DNA of 64,000 nucleotides from JBHEBG01 sp046557915. GTDB taxonomy: Bacteria > Bacteroidota > Bacteroidia > Flavobacteriales > Flavobacteriaceae. This document shows, piece after piece, positions 31,560 through 41,367 of this stretch. The stretch is from positions 992,001-1,056,000 of the forward strand of contig NZ_JBHEBG010000001.1 in the NCBI RefSeq assembly GCF_046557915.1, written 5' to 3'. Position 1 is the first letter of the stretch. Each line of letters begins with the position of its first letter. The translations under genes were made by a program, and so were the position numbers. The notes under the pieces were generated by a model, which was given only the letters and a program-made list of their open reading frames with translations, searched no databases and had not been told where the DNA came from.

Positions 31560-32531
31560 TTAGCAAAATTCAACCTTTATTTTATCCACTATGGTTTGGG
31601 CAAGTTTTTCTTTACTTTCTATTGTCCATCCGGCCACGTGGGGAGTTAGCAGTACATTTTCTGCTTGCAATAGGTATTTAAAGGCTTCGGGCAGATGAGA
31701 TAGGGTTTCGTTGGTGGTTTGTGATGTATCTAAGGTATGGAACATGTTTTCGAACGATTTTTTTTCATATTCCAGCACGTCCAATCCTGCGCCCAAAACT
31801 CTTCCAGATTTTAACGCTGCTACTAAATCTGCCGTCACCACGCATTTGCCCCGAGCGGTGTTCAATAGCCAAAAGGGGTTCCGAAAACCTTTGATAAATT
31901 TGGCATGTATCATTCCCAAGGTTTCCGAGGTTTGGGGAACATGTAGACTAAGCACATTCGTTTTCTGTTGTAATTCCATAATACCCACCTGCCTGGCATT
32001 TTCATCCCCAACGCCTCCTATGATATCATAACAAATAACATCAACGTTAAAACCTCTGAGTTTTTGGGCAAAGGCCTTTCCGGTATTGCCGTATCCTATG
32101 ATACCCACGGTTTTCCCATCGAGTTCCAATCCACGGTTACCTTCCCTATCCCATTGGCCATTGCGAACCTCATGATCCGCTTTATTGAGTTTGTTGAATA
32201 GGGAGAGCAACATGCCCAGGGCATGTTCTCCAACAGCATTGCGGTTGCCCTCTGGGGCTGCGGCCAAAAAAATGTTCTTTGCCTTTGCATACTTCACCGC
32301 TATGTTTTCTAGGCCTGCCCCTACACGTCCAATGAATTTTAAATTAACGGCTTTGTCCAAAAAGGCCTCATCTATGGTAAACCTACTTCGGATAATCAAT
32401 CCATCATAGGAATGGATTTTTTTTCCCACTTCTTCTTTAGAGGAGGCATAATCCTCATCATTTACAAAGCCTAAAGCGGTCAATTGTTCAATAAGTAGCG
32501 GATGGTTGGTATCCAAATGAAGTACTTTCAT
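31560..32531 (-). CDS. D-2-hydroxyacid dehydrogenase, possibly phosphoglycerate dehydrogenase
   Basis: A 323-residue NAD-dependent dehydrogenase. The Rossmann nucleotide site is GIIGYGNTGKAFAQKL. The catalytic Arg is in LLNTARGKCV, and the catalytic His in LLTPHVAGWT. Its length matches short-type phosphoglycerate dehydrogenases without a regulatory ACT domain, which convert 3-phosphoglycerate to 3-phosphohydroxypyruvate for serine synthesis. Other hydroxyacid substrates are possible because no serC lies next to it. It overlaps no neighbour but is 7 bases from the cupin gene. Confidence 0.87.
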   Translation of the reverse strand: MKVLHLDTNHPLLIEQLTALGFVNDEDYASSKEEVGKKIHSYDGLIIRSRFTIDEAFLDKAVNLKFIGRVGAGLENIAVKYAKAKNIFLAAAPEGNRNAVGEHALGMLLSLFNKLNKADHEVRNGQWDREGNRGLELDGKTVGIIGYGNTGKAFAQKLRGFNVDVICYDIIGGVGDENARQVGIMELQQKTNVLSLHVPQTSETLGMIHAKFIKGFRNPFWLLNTARGKCVVTADLVAALKSGRVLGAGLDVLEYEKKSFENMFHTLDTSQTTNETLSHLPEAFKYLLQAENVLLTPHVAGWTIESKEKLAQTIVDKIKVEFC

Positions 32532-32538
32532 GCTAAGA

Positions 32539-32904
32539 TTAAATCTTTGGGTAAGACGTTTGTGTCATTTCATGGTTCACCTCACCGGTATGCGCTGTAC
32601 TCAACTTTTCAAAAAGTAGTAAGTGTACCTCCTCATCGTTCTTTGTAGCGGGGCAATGTTCAACACCTTTTGGTACTACAATAATTTCACCTTCTTTTAC
32701 GATTTCTGTGTGATCCCTGAATTGCATATACAGGGTGCCTTTTAGGACTTGGAAAAGCTCGTCCTCATCCTTATGGGCGTGCCATACAAATTCGCCCTTA
32801 ATCTTAGCAAGGATCACCTGCATATCATCTACCACGGCAATTTGATGTGGGTGCCATTGCTTGGTAAAGGCAGCATGTTTTTCTTTTAGGTTTATAGGTT
32901 TCAT
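32539..32904 (-). CDS. Cupin-domain protein
   Basis: A 121-residue single-domain cupin. Metal-ligand motif 1 is WHAHKDEDELFQVLKG (two His, Glu) and motif 2 is VPKGVEHCPATK (His). Members bind metals and act as isomerases, dioxygenases or sensors. No substrate can be assigned. It lies 7 bases upstream of the dehydrogenase gene and is probably co-transcribed. Confidence 0.87.
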   Translation of the reverse strand: MKPINLKEKHAAFTKQWHPHQIAVVDDMQVILAKIKGEFVWHAHKDEDELFQVLKGTLYMQFRDHTEIVKEGEIIVVPKGVEHCPATKNDEEVHLLLFEKLSTAHTGEVNHEMTQTSYPKI

Positions 32905-33029
32905 TTAAAAATCAATTATGGAATAATAGTGGGGGTTAATATCCGAATAATTGCGCTTGTCCTCAAACAAAAAGCACTTTTTAATCAATATTTCGCACTT
33001 ACCCGCCCTCTAGATTCCATAAATGGAGT

Positions 33030-33725
33030 TCACTTACGTGCGCTTAACATTTTTAGGATCCATATACCTATTGCGATCCTTACTATAGGTTGAAGGTAAG
33101 GGTATATCCATTGGTACCACCCATCTACTATTGGGTTTAAAAAACTTAGTCCAAGGTAGTACCTCCCAAATGAAAATAGGCTAAATAATCCTATGGACAC
33201 AAGGGCGCCGCCAATCCATTTTGACAGTCCGTTCTCTTTAACAAATGCCAGTCCGTAGAGCAGGCTTCCCAGACCAAAACCATAAATTACCAGAAAGTAT
33301 TTACTGTCCGAAATTCCGTCTGCAGCTTTTATCAGTGTAAAAAATGTGTTTTTAGAGGTTTCGTCGGCGGCATGGAGATAACCAGGGCGCCAAATTTGGT
33401 TAAGGCTATCTATGAGCAGCGCTTGTTGAGACATTTCCGTATAGGCCCATGCGATGAGGAAAAGCGTACCTATTATTATTTGGAAAGGGTATTTTTTATA
33501 TAACAAAAAAGCGATACCCAAGCTTGCCAAAATATTCACTTGCGGGTGTATAAAGAGTATCCACAATTTGCCGATATAAAGGCCATTTTGATGTAGCATA
33601 ATGCTCGATTCAAAATCGGAGGCCGAAGGATTTGGCAAAAATATTAGCAAGGTGGTGGTAAGTGCTCCAAGGAAAGAGCAAATAGCCGCTGTCTTTAAGA
33701 AAAGTGTCTGGTTTGTGCTGGCCAT
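33030..33725 (-). CDS. DUF4386-like membrane protein
   Basis: A 231-residue protein with about six hydrophobic segments (residues 10-30, 57-75, 80-98, 140-160, 168-188, 205-225). It has no signal peptide and no obvious catalytic motif. The pattern of helices and extracellular-type loops (SDFESSIMLHQNGLYIGKLW) resembles DUF4386 membrane proteins, but I assign this with reservation. It lies 34 bases downstream of mgtE in the same direction. Confidence 0.65.
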   Translation of the reverse strand: MASTNQTLFLKTAAICSFLGALTTTLLIFLPNPSASDFESSIMLHQNGLYIGKLWILFIHPQVNILASLGIAFLLYKKYPFQIIIGTLFLIAWAYTEMSQQALLIDSLNQIWRPGYLHAADETSKNTFFTLIKAADGISDSKYFLVIYGFGLGSLLYGLAFVKENGLSKWIGGALVSIGLFSLFSFGRYYLGLSFLNPIVDGWYQWIYPYLQPIVRIAIGIWILKMLSARK

Positions 33726-33759
33726 TTCCGATAAATGGTTTTAAGGGTTGATAAATTAC

Positions 33760-35112
33760 CTAAATCCCCAAAATAAGTTTGGCAATCCAAAAATAGATCA
33801 AGATCCCAAAGATATCGTTGCTCGTTGTTATAAACGGACCTGTTGCAATGGCAGGATCTATGCCTCGCTTGTCCAAAAACAGGGGAATAAACGTTCCTAT
33901 AATTCCGGCAACTATAATAACCGCTACCAATGATAGGGATATGGCCAGGGCCGTATTAAAATCTCCGTTCCACCACCAGGTGAACAACAATAATATCATG
34001 GCCAAAATTAGGCCGTTTAGTGTTGCCAAGAGCATTTCTTTGATAAGGCGGTTGCTAACACTTCCCTTTAAATCATCATTGGCCAAACCTTGGACAATTA
34101 TGGCGCTAGATTGCACCCCTACGTTACCTGCCATAGCCGCAATTAACGGGGTAAAGAAAAACAAAATAGCATGTTTGCTTATCATCTCTTCAAAACCGCC
34201 CATAATGGCTGCGGCTCCCACACCTCCTATAAGTCCTAAGAATAACCAGGGTAAACGTGCACGTGTTAACTCCCAAATATTGTCATCGGCTTCCACTACC
34301 TGCGAGATACCTGCCGCTAGTTGGTAATCCTTGTCCGCTTCCTCTTTGATAACATCCACAATATCGTCTATTGTAATACGCCCTACCAACCTACCCATTT
34401 CATCTACTACGGGGATAGCTTCCAAATCGTATTTAGACATAATTTTGGCTACCTCTTCGGAATCTTCATTTACATTTACCGAATCTACCTTGGAGATGTA
34501 AACGTCTTTAATATGGGTTTTTGTGGAAGTGGTGAGCAAATCTTTCAGGGACAGTCTGCCCAGAAGAACATCGTCATCGTTTACTACATAGATAGAATGT
34601 ACCCGGGTTACATTTTCTGCCTGTTCGCGCATTTCCTTTACACAGGTAAGCACGTTCCAGTTTTCGTTGACTTTTACAAGTTCCTTGGCCATGAGTCCAC
34701 CAGCCGAATTCTCATCATAACGAAGTAGGTCTACGATATCCTTGGCATGATCTCTGTCCTCTATCTCCGAGATTACTTCCTGTACTATCTCGTCCGGTAG
34801 CTCTGCCACAATGTCGGCAGCATCATCGGTGTCCAATTCCTCTAGTTCTCCTGCAATTTCCTTAACCGAAAGGTTGTTTAAGATGGCTTCCCTTACGTCA
34901 TCGTCCAACTCGGTAAGTACGTCCGAGGTTTTATCGCTATCCAGGAGTTTTATAAGGTAGGTTGCGTCGTCTTCATTGAGTTCATTAATGATCTCTGCTA
35001 CATCCGCATAATGAACCTCCTCCAAAAGGCCCTCAAGTTTTGTATTCTTTTGGTTCTCTATGAGTTGCTCTATTTCAGCTATCAGTTCTTCTGTGAGCTT
35101 AAAGGGTATCAT
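33760..35112 (-). CDS. mgtE: Magnesium transporter MgtE
   Basis: A 450-residue MgtE channel. The N-terminal acidic superhelix (residues ~10-130, LNEDDATYLIKLLDSDK, AADIVAELPDEIVQEV) senses cytoplasmic Mg2+. Two CBS domains follow (about 135-255, EVAKIMSKYDLEAIPVVDEM). Five transmembrane helices form the pore (about 285-450, GNVGVQSSAIIVQG with the conserved Asn-Gly motif in the Mg2+ path). It gates Mg2+ uptake according to the internal level. Its start overlaps the end of rsmA by 14 bases, so the two genes are translationally coupled. Confidence 0.95.
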   Translation of the reverse strand: MIPFKLTEELIAEIEQLIENQKNTKLEGLLEEVHYADVAEIINELNEDDATYLIKLLDSDKTSDVLTELDDDVREAILNNLSVKEIAGELEELDTDDAADIVAELPDEIVQEVISEIEDRDHAKDIVDLLRYDENSAGGLMAKELVKVNENWNVLTCVKEMREQAENVTRVHSIYVVNDDDVLLGRLSLKDLLTTSTKTHIKDVYISKVDSVNVNEDSEEVAKIMSKYDLEAIPVVDEMGRLVGRITIDDIVDVIKEEADKDYQLAAGISQVVEADDNIWELTRARLPWLFLGLIGGVGAAAIMGGFEEMISKHAILFFFTPLIAAMAGNVGVQSSAIIVQGLANDDLKGSVSNRLIKEMLLATLNGLILAMILLLFTWWWNGDFNTALAISLSLVAVIIVAGIIGTFIPLFLDKRGIDPAIATGPFITTSNDIFGILIYFWIAKLILGI

Positions 35113-35962
35113 GCGCTATCTTCTTGGTCAGTGCAATGAAATCGGCCACGGCCAATTGCTCCGGACGACGGTCAAAGATAGCATCTTCTTTTAGATTATC
35201 GGAAAGGTTAAATGTTTTTAAACTGTTGCGCATTGTCTTCCTGCGTTGGTTGAAGGCTGTTTTTACCACCCTAATGAATAACTGCTCATCACAGCCGAGG
35301 GTATAGTTCTCTTTTCTGGTTAACCGGAGCACTCCCGATTGTACCTTGGGAGGGGGGTTAAACACGGAAGGTTCTACGGTAAAGAGATATTCGGCCTTAT
35401 AATAAGCCTGTACCAATACAGAAAGGATGCCGTAGGTTTTATTGCCCTCTGTCTCACAAATGCGTTGGGCCACCTCTTTTTGGAACATTCCGGAAAACTC
35501 TGGAATCTGTGCTTTAAGTGTTAGCATCTTAAAGACAATTTGCGAAGAGATATTGTACGGAAAATTACCGGTAATGGCAAAAGGTTGGTTGCCAAATATT
35601 TTTTTAAGGTCGTACTTCAGAAAATCGGCCTCCATAACAGTGAATTTGCCAGCTTTGCTCATTATATCCGGATACTCCAAGGGAAAACTATCGTTTAGAT
35701 ACCTAATGGATTCGGCATCTAGGTCCATGGCCACTAAATCAATATCATTTCGTAAAAGGTATTTGGTAAGTACGCCGGTCCCGGGGCCTATTTCAATTAC
35801 ATTCCTATAGCCGCTAAAAGATAAGGTATCCGCAATTTTTAAGGCGATGTCCTCATCAGTAAGGAAATGTTGGCCCAAGTGCTTTTTGGCCTTTACCGGA
35901 CTATCTTGTCGCCAAGTGGTATGTTTACGCCGCGTACCTTTGTTATGTCCTTTCTTGCCCAT
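35099..35962 (-). CDS. rsmA: 16S rRNA adenine dimethyltransferase
   Basis: RsmA/KsgA dimethylates two adjacent adenines of helix 45 in 16S rRNA late in 30S assembly. The SAM-binding motif is VIEIGPGTGVLTKYLL, the catalytic motif IV is GNFPYNISSQIV, and FNPPPKVQSGVLRL marks the C-terminal part. A basic N-terminal extension of about 25 residues (GHNKGTRRKHTTWRQD) precedes KAKKHLGQHFL; such extensions are common in this phylum. It lies in a run with mgtE downstream (overlap) and the DUF4286-GGCT gene upstream (18 bases). Confidence 0.96.
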   Translation of the reverse strand: MGKKGHNKGTRRKHTTWRQDSPVKAKKHLGQHFLTDEDIALKIADTLSFSGYRNVIEIGPGTGVLTKYLLRNDIDLVAMDLDAESIRYLNDSFPLEYPDIMSKAGKFTVMEADFLKYDLKKIFGNQPFAITGNFPYNISSQIVFKMLTLKAQIPEFSGMFQKEVAQRICETEGNKTYGILSVLVQAYYKAEYLFTVEPSVFNPPPKVQSGVLRLTRKENYTLGCDEQLFIRVVKTAFNQRRKTMRNSLKTFNLSDNLKEDAIFDRRPEQLAVADFIALTKKIAHDTL

Positions 35963-35980
35963 GGATGTTTTGCGGTTTGC

Positions 35981-36622
35981 CTAAATTGGTTTTTCAATAT
36001 ATACCCAAGCTTGGTTGCCAGAGTTGAGCGTAACCTTAATTCTTTGATATGCTCCTCCCTCGTATGCATCTGCCCGTAAAAGTTCGTTATGTGTAAGCGT
36101 ATATACTTTGCCGATTATTTGATCCGAAGGGTCATTGGAATTCACTATTACCGGATAAATATCAGCTACTTTTTCTTGGGATAGGGTATATCCAATAAGG
36201 CTGTCTGGATGCGCTTTTGGTTTTCTTAGAAAAACGTCTTGTTGAACCATTTCGTCCTGAAGGGTTCCGTAAACAAAAAGATGTTCTGTAGCACTTGCGG
36301 GTACCACCTCATGATCACTTATTACTTCCAGTTCCGTTCTAAAGGCCACAAATTTGCCCGCGAAAAGTGTATTGCCCTCTTTACGCATGTGCTCGGCATC
36401 TTCTTTATAATAACGTTCCAGAGTTTCTCTATTGGGCGCGGTATATTGTATGGAATAGGTAATGCCGCCCATTTCTTCTTCTACAAGCACCCTACACATT
36501 TTTGCCTGGGTAAATTTGCCTGTTGCCAATACATTGGGGATATGCACATTTCTCATCCACTTAACCCATTTATCGTGCACGGATTCTTCAATATTTATGG
36601 TAACGTTATAGATATGTATCAT
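35981..36622 (-). CDS. DUF4286 domain fused to gamma-glutamylcyclotransferase-like (GGCT) domain
   Basis: A 213-residue protein in two parts. Residues 1-100 match DUF4286 (IYNVTINIEESVHDKWVKWM, KMCRVLVEEEMGGITYSIQY). Residues ~113-213 are a GGCT/AIG2-like domain with the substrate-loop motif LFVYGTLQDEMV, the catalytic-type acidic residue in DAYEGGAYQRIKV, and a short C-terminus. Members of the GGCT superfamily cyclise gamma-glutamyl amides or amines. The DUF4286 part is usually encoded alone at this place in flavobacteria, so the fusion may give the enzyme a partner or localisation. Activity is inferred. Confidence 0.82.
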   Translation of the reverse strand: MIHIYNVTINIEESVHDKWVKWMRNVHIPNVLATGKFTQAKMCRVLVEEEMGGITYSIQYTAPNRETLERYYKEDAEHMRKEGNTLFAGKFVAFRTELEVISDHEVVPASATEHLFVYGTLQDEMVQQDVFLRKPKAHPDSLIGYTLSQEKVADIYPVIVNSNDPSDQIIGKVYTLTHNELLRADAYEGGAYQRIKVTLNSGNQAWVYIEKPI

Positions 36623-36701
36623 ACTTAATAAATACGATATTCGTGATTTGTAGTTTAATGATCAAAGATGGTCTTAAAGCTGTTTAACCCCGGCTCTAAA
36701 T

Positions 36702-38486
36702 CTAATTAATGGCATCTCCCCTTAATATCCGATAATTTCTTTTGGCCAGTGGAAAATAATAACTGTCCTGATGGTCATATATGATCTTTTCATAATGACT
36801 TTTGGCCTTTTCAGGTTCGTTAAGCACATTTTTATAGAGCTCGGCGAGTGCAAAAAGGGCATCATCAGCTAAAATATCGAAGGCATAAAACTCAACAATC
36901 TTTTGATAATTAAATTTTGCGGCCTCATAATCTTTGATGCGTTCCAAAAGCTGCCCTTGCTTTAACAATGCTTCATCCTCTATTTTTTCGCCTTTATGGT
37001 TTTCTAGTATATCATTGAGTTCTTCTATGGCCTCTTTTGTATTATTTTGATAGGCCAGCAGATCTGCCCTAGCATATTTTTTTAGTGCTGTTTGGGTAGA
37101 ATCTTCCAGTGAATTGTCGGAGATCAGTAAACTAAGTTGCATGGCATCATTGGCTATAAGTTGGGAAGTAGAACTTCGTAATACTTTGAGCTGGGTAAGT
37201 GCCCAATCGAAATCTCCTTTGTAAAAACTTGTCTGTGCTACTTTAAACCGGGCATTTTGGCCAAGCACATCGTTCTTAAGATCCTTTTGGGTCTGCGAAA
37301 AGTAGATCAATGCCTGGTTAAACTTCTTGTCGAAAACCAGAATGTCTCCGAGAGCCATTTTTACATAGCCTCTATCAAACCTGTTCAGAGACAATTCCAG
37401 GCTTTTTTTCAGGATATTGATCGCCTTTTCCGGATTTCCTTTTTTGAAGGTCAAAAAATTGGCATACGCTATTTGCAAGCGCAATGATCTGCTTTGGTAA
37501 CCATAATTGGCCAATAAGGTTTCAAAAGTTTTTTGGACTTCGACCAGTTTTTTGTCGTTGGCATCCAAAAGCTCAATATCTATTAAATTTAGCTTGGCTT
37601 TAAGAATGGTACCCAGGTCATTACTTTTTTCCGCTATATATTCAAAGATGTCCTTGGCCATTTCTGGTTCCTGATCTTCCATGGCCAAATTCCCTAAGCC
37701 TTCCAAACGTTGCATGGAGTTTTCATCCGATCTTTTGTAAATAGCCTTCTCTTGGCCAAAGGCACTGTTATATTGTTTTTGCTGAACAAAAAGCCAACTG
37801 AGGAGTTCGTTCCAAAGCAAGTCCGGATCTTTTTGTGCTTTTTGAAGCAATATTCTCTTTAATTTTATATTGTTCTGGTTGTCCGCATCCGAGGTAACAA
37901 AATCACTAATGTTTCTAAGTACATTGGATGTTGATGATCTGCCTAAGCGAATAAGTTCTAAATAGGATTCGTACATTTTTTCAATATTGCCCTGCTCACC
38001 GTAAATCCTGGCCAATTGAAAATTATAATCTAGGTCCGGATTTAGCCGCATGGCCTTGGAATATGCTTTTATGGCATAATCCAATAACACGTATTTATGA
38101 AATCTGAAACCAATACCGTATCCATAATTTGGGTTTTCTTCTATTTTATTAAGGGCCTTTTCGTAGTATTCGGCAGCTTTTTGGGGAAGGTCTTGCAGAC
38201 TGTAGTTATGCCCCAGCTCTATCAATAGTGTAGGATAGGTATTTTTTTCGCTAATTTTTTTTAATAGGAAGGTCTCTGCCTTTGTATAGTCTTCCAATTG
38301 CTGATAGCAAAGTACAAGACCTTCGGCATAATCCGTTCTACGCGGATTTTTTTTGACAAGCTTCTCATAAAAGACCAGCGCCTTTTTGTATTCGCCATCG
38401 TTTATATATTGTTTTGCCAGAAAATCGTCTTGGGAAAACAACGCTTGCATGGAGCAAAAAGCAAGAATAAACAGAATTATTCGCAA
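36702..38486 (-). CDS. Tetratricopeptide-repeat protein, exported
   Basis: A 594-residue protein starting at TTG (38486). It has a short signal peptide (IILFILAFCSMQALFSQ) and TPR repeats along most of its length, for example DGEYKKALVFYEKLVKKNPR, LPQKAAEYYEKALNKIEENP and KAINILKKSLELSLNRFDRG. The last repeats (EKAKSHYEKIIYDHQDSYYF) resemble outer-membrane assembly TPRs. It probably acts as a periplasmic scaffold, and its place next to serS is common in flavobacteria. No enzymatic domain is visible. Confidence 0.87.
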   Translation of the reverse strand: MRIILFILAFCSMQALFSQDDFLAKQYINDGEYKKALVFYEKLVKKNPRRTDYAEGLVLCYQQLEDYTKAETFLLKKISEKNTYPTLLIELGHNYSLQDLPQKAAEYYEKALNKIEENPNYGYGIGFRFHKYVLLDYAIKAYSKAMRLNPDLDYNFQLARIYGEQGNIEKMYESYLELIRLGRSSTSNVLRNISDFVTSDADNQNNIKLKRILLQKAQKDPDLLWNELLSWLFVQQKQYNSAFGQEKAIYKRSDENSMQRLEGLGNLAMEDQEPEMAKDIFEYIAEKSNDLGTILKAKLNLIDIELLDANDKKLVEVQKTFETLLANYGYQSRSLRLQIAYANFLTFKKGNPEKAINILKKSLELSLNRFDRGYVKMALGDILVFDKKFNQALIYFSQTQKDLKNDVLGQNARFKVAQTSFYKGDFDWALTQLKVLRSSTSQLIANDAMQLSLLISDNSLEDSTQTALKKYARADLLAYQNNTKEAIEELNDILENHKGEKIEDEALLKQGQLLERIKDYEAAKFNYQKIVEFYAFDILADDALFALAELYKNVLNEPEKAKSHYEKIIYDHQDSYYFPLAKRNYRILRGDAIN

Positions 38487-38644
38487 TCTCGATTTTTTTC
38501 AAAGATACGCAGATTGTAGAAAGTTAGTGTTAAGGGTTTTACAAAGAAATATCCATAGATATTAATTTGGGAGGTGTCTTTCCTAAGGATTGTTCAGTGC
38601 AAGCCCATATTTTAGGGTACTTTGGAGTAGATGAACTACTATGG

Positions 38645-39916
38645 TCAGTCTATTCTTTCAAAACCGGTATAGGGTATCAATACCTCTGGGATTTGTATGC
38701 CGTTCCCATCCTGATAGTTTTCCAAGATTCCGGCCAAAACCCGTGGTAGGGCCAGGGAACTACCATTTAGGGTATGCGCCAACTGCGTTTTTCCGCGTTC
38801 ATCTTTATACCTAAGTTTTAACCTATTACTTTGATAAGTCTCAAAATTAGAAACCGAACTAATTTCTAGCCATTTGTCCTGTGCTGTAGAAAATACTTCA
38901 AAATCATAAGTTAAAGCGGCCGTAAAGCCCAAATCACCACCACACAATCGTAAAATTCTATAAGGCAGTTTTAACTCGTTAAGGATTTCCTTAATATGGT
39001 TAACCATGTTGTCCAAAGCGGTGTAGGAGTTATCAGGATGTTCTATCCGCACTATTTCTACCTTGTCAAATTGGTGCAAGCGGTTCAATCCCCGCACATG
39101 CGCGCCATAACTACCGGCCTCTCTCCTAAAACACGGGGTATAGGCCGTACAACAAATTGGGAAATCCTTTTCACTCAAGATCTGATTGCGGAACATATTG
39201 GTAACGGGTACTTCAGCAGTGGGAATTAAATAAAGGTCATCTGCCTTTACATGGTACATTTGCCCTTCTTTATCTGGCAATTGCCCTGTGCCATAACCCG
39301 AAGCTTCATTTACCAGGTGTGGCACCTGCATTTCGGTATAACCGGCCGTGGTATTTTTATCTAGAAAATAGGAAATCAATGCACGTTGTAATTTTGCGCC
39401 TTTACCCTTGTATACGGGAAACCCCGCACCGGTGATTTTTACCCCAAGCTCAAAATCTATGATATCGTACTTTTTTGCCAGTTCCCAATGAGGTAGGGCT
39501 TCGGCCGTTAACTTAGGAATATCCCCTTCCCTAAAGATTTCTTCATTGTCTTGTTCCGAACTTCCCGCAGGGACAGATTTATGCGGTACATTGGGGATTT
39601 GATACAGTAAGTTTTGAAGCTCTTCCGCGGCTAGGTTTAACTCTTCGTTAAGCGATTTGGAAACTTCCTTTAGATTACCTGTCTGTGCTTTAATTTTATT
39701 TGCTTCCTCAGTTTTACCACTTTTGAAAAGCATGCCTATTTCCTTGGATAGCTTATTGGCATCTGCCAGTGTATTGTCTAATTTAGTTTGTAGGGAGCGA
39801 CGCTTTTCGTCTTGTACTAGAATGGCCTCTACTAGGGGAGCAGCCTCTAGGTTTCTCTTTTTCAGAGCTTCTATTATATTGTCTTTTTGTTCGCGTAAGG
39901 CCTGGAGCTGCAACAT
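38645..39916 (-). CDS. serS: Serine--tRNA ligase
   Basis: A 423-residue class II synthetase. The N-terminal ~110 residues are the long antiparallel coiled coil that grips the tRNA-Ser extra arm. Motif 2 (CFRREAGSYGAHVRGLNRLH) and motif 3 (HTLNGSSLALPRVLAGILEN) are intact, as is the serine-binding region near GTGQLPDKEG. It charges tRNA-Ser, and tRNA-Sec if present. It has its own ATG at 39916 and is separated by 158 bases from the TPR gene. Confidence 0.97.
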   Translation of the reverse strand: MLQLQALREQKDNIIEALKKRNLEAAPLVEAILVQDEKRRSLQTKLDNTLADANKLSKEIGMLFKSGKTEEANKIKAQTGNLKEVSKSLNEELNLAAEELQNLLYQIPNVPHKSVPAGSSEQDNEEIFREGDIPKLTAEALPHWELAKKYDIIDFELGVKITGAGFPVYKGKGAKLQRALISYFLDKNTTAGYTEMQVPHLVNEASGYGTGQLPDKEGQMYHVKADDLYLIPTAEVPVTNMFRNQILSEKDFPICCTAYTPCFRREAGSYGAHVRGLNRLHQFDKVEIVRIEHPDNSYTALDNMVNHIKEILNELKLPYRILRLCGGDLGFTAALTYDFEVFSTAQDKWLEISSVSNFETYQSNRLKLRYKDERGKTQLAHTLNGSSLALPRVLAGILENYQDGNGIQIPEVLIPYTGFERID

Positions 39917-40022
39917 TTACTTTCTGGTTTAAGGGGCAAATTTAATGCTAATTGGTCAATGTATCAATGCTATAGTGAAACAAATGATATGGTTTTAGAA
40001 TGATAGGACAAGCAGTGGAAAA

Positions 40023-41354
40023 CTACTCCGCTCCGTTTTTGGTCTTTTCGGATGGAAGAATCCATTCATGATGGCCAAAATGGTTCCAAGGTTCACTGGC
40101 AAGATCAATTTTTGGATCTATAAGTGGTTGGTAGGGCTTACCGTTAATGCTTGCCTCGCAATTTACATATACGGCAATATCCTGCCCTTTTTTGGCATGC
40201 TCTTTTTTTAGATATTGCGCAAACTGCCAAATAAAATCGGGATGGGAGCCTACTTTTCTCGCTTGCTTTTTTGTAAGGTAGTCGTGGATATTTATCCGTT
40301 TTTTTTCTCCATTTTCTTTGTTAACCAGCTTAAATTGTATGTTTCCCGATCTACTTCTTAGCATCATGCGCCAACTCATACGATGTCCTTCCTCTGTCCA
40401 GAGTACGTCATCTTTTATGAAATGATGCCTTATGGGAAGTATCAGTTGTAGTACAAAATATCCGCTAAGACCTACCAACCATAAATTTTTGTGTTTAGGG
40501 ATAATAATTTTATCCTCTGTATAGGGCTTCTTCTTTTTAAAGAACAGCTTGCGTATGCTTTCTGCTTCAAAAAAGAATACGGTAAATGCCAATGCCAAAT
40601 ATGGAAAAATACCGATTTGAAATACAATGGAGTTGAACAAATGGAAGACGATGGAAAAAGCAAAGGCAATTTTACGGGTAGGTTTCCAAAGTAGTGCCGG
40701 AACGATCAATAAATCGAACAGTATGCCAACGACTCCTACGGTATAGATTACCCAAGTTTGTTGTAACAGCTCTCCGATAACGTAATAATGGGCCCTGCCT
40801 TGCATCAGTATTTTAATAATGCTAAAGTCTAGCCAATCGCCATATAATTTTGCTATGGAAGCATAAGTGTAGACCACAAAAAGTTGCAATACCACGGCCC
40901 ATTTTACGTAGCTGGGCATATAATCTTTCCTTATAGTAGCATTTTGCCTTGCGTCTAGGGAATACGAGGTATTTGCGGGCATAAATATCATGATAAACGA
41001 AATCAGTGCCAACAAATAGTAGTGATTGTTATAGGAGGTTTTTTGCATTAGATAAACCGCCGTCCAGAGTAGAGTGAAAGATATAATGCTGAAACGGTAT
41101 TTATACCCCAAGGAAATAAATATCCCAAGGGTGCCCATAGCAAAAAAGTAGAAGTACATACCATTGCCCGGAAGGGGTTGTAACCATTCGAAACCAATGA
41201 AGGTAAAGGTAAAGGAAGGTTCTATAAGTGTTCTTCTTACCCAACCGGTTAAAATTGCCCCGTAACATTCCAAGCTTATCAGTATCCCGAAAAAGATCCG
41301 GAAAATAATGAGGGAGCTATTGTCAATATTTCTAAAAAGAAATCGGTTTAACAT
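40023..41354 (-). CDS. HTTM-domain membrane protein (vitamin K-dependent carboxylase-like)
   Basis: A 443-residue membrane protein of the HTTM family, the bacterial homologues of vitamin K-dependent gamma-carboxylase. About seven hydrophobic helices fill residues 10-320, with YMLPSYVKWAVVLQLFVVYTYA-like sequence (MPSYVKWAVVLQLFVVYTY) and a cluster of His and Trp residues (HYYVIGELLQQTW). A soluble C-terminal part (about 330-443) follows. The catalytic role of bacterial members is not settled. It lies between ribF and serS, a conserved arrangement, in the same direction as both. Confidence 0.85.
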   Translation of the reverse strand: MLNRFLFRNIDNSSLIIFRIFFGILISLECYGAILTGWVRRTLIEPSFTFTFIGFEWLQPLPGNGMYFYFFAMGTLGIFISLGYKYRFSIISFTLLWTAVYLMQKTSYNNHYYLLALISFIMIFMPANTSYSLDARQNATIRKDYMPSYVKWAVVLQLFVVYTYASIAKLYGDWLDFSIIKILMQGRAHYYVIGELLQQTWVIYTVGVVGILFDLLIVPALLWKPTRKIAFAFSIVFHLFNSIVFQIGIFPYLALAFTVFFFEAESIRKLFFKKKKPYTEDKIIIPKHKNLWLVGLSGYFVLQLILPIRHHFIKDDVLWTEEGHRMSWRMMLRSRSGNIQFKLVNKENGEKKRINIHDYLTKKQARKVGSHPDFIWQFAQYLKKEHAKKGQDIAVYVNCEASINGKPYQPLIDPKIDLASEPWNHFGHHEWILPSEKTKNGAE

Positions 41355-41367
41355 CGGACATTTCGTA

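Noticed and set aside
33818..34327. 169-residue plus-strand frame over mgtE
   Set aside because: Antisense to the MgtE transmembrane region, which is well conserved in sense.
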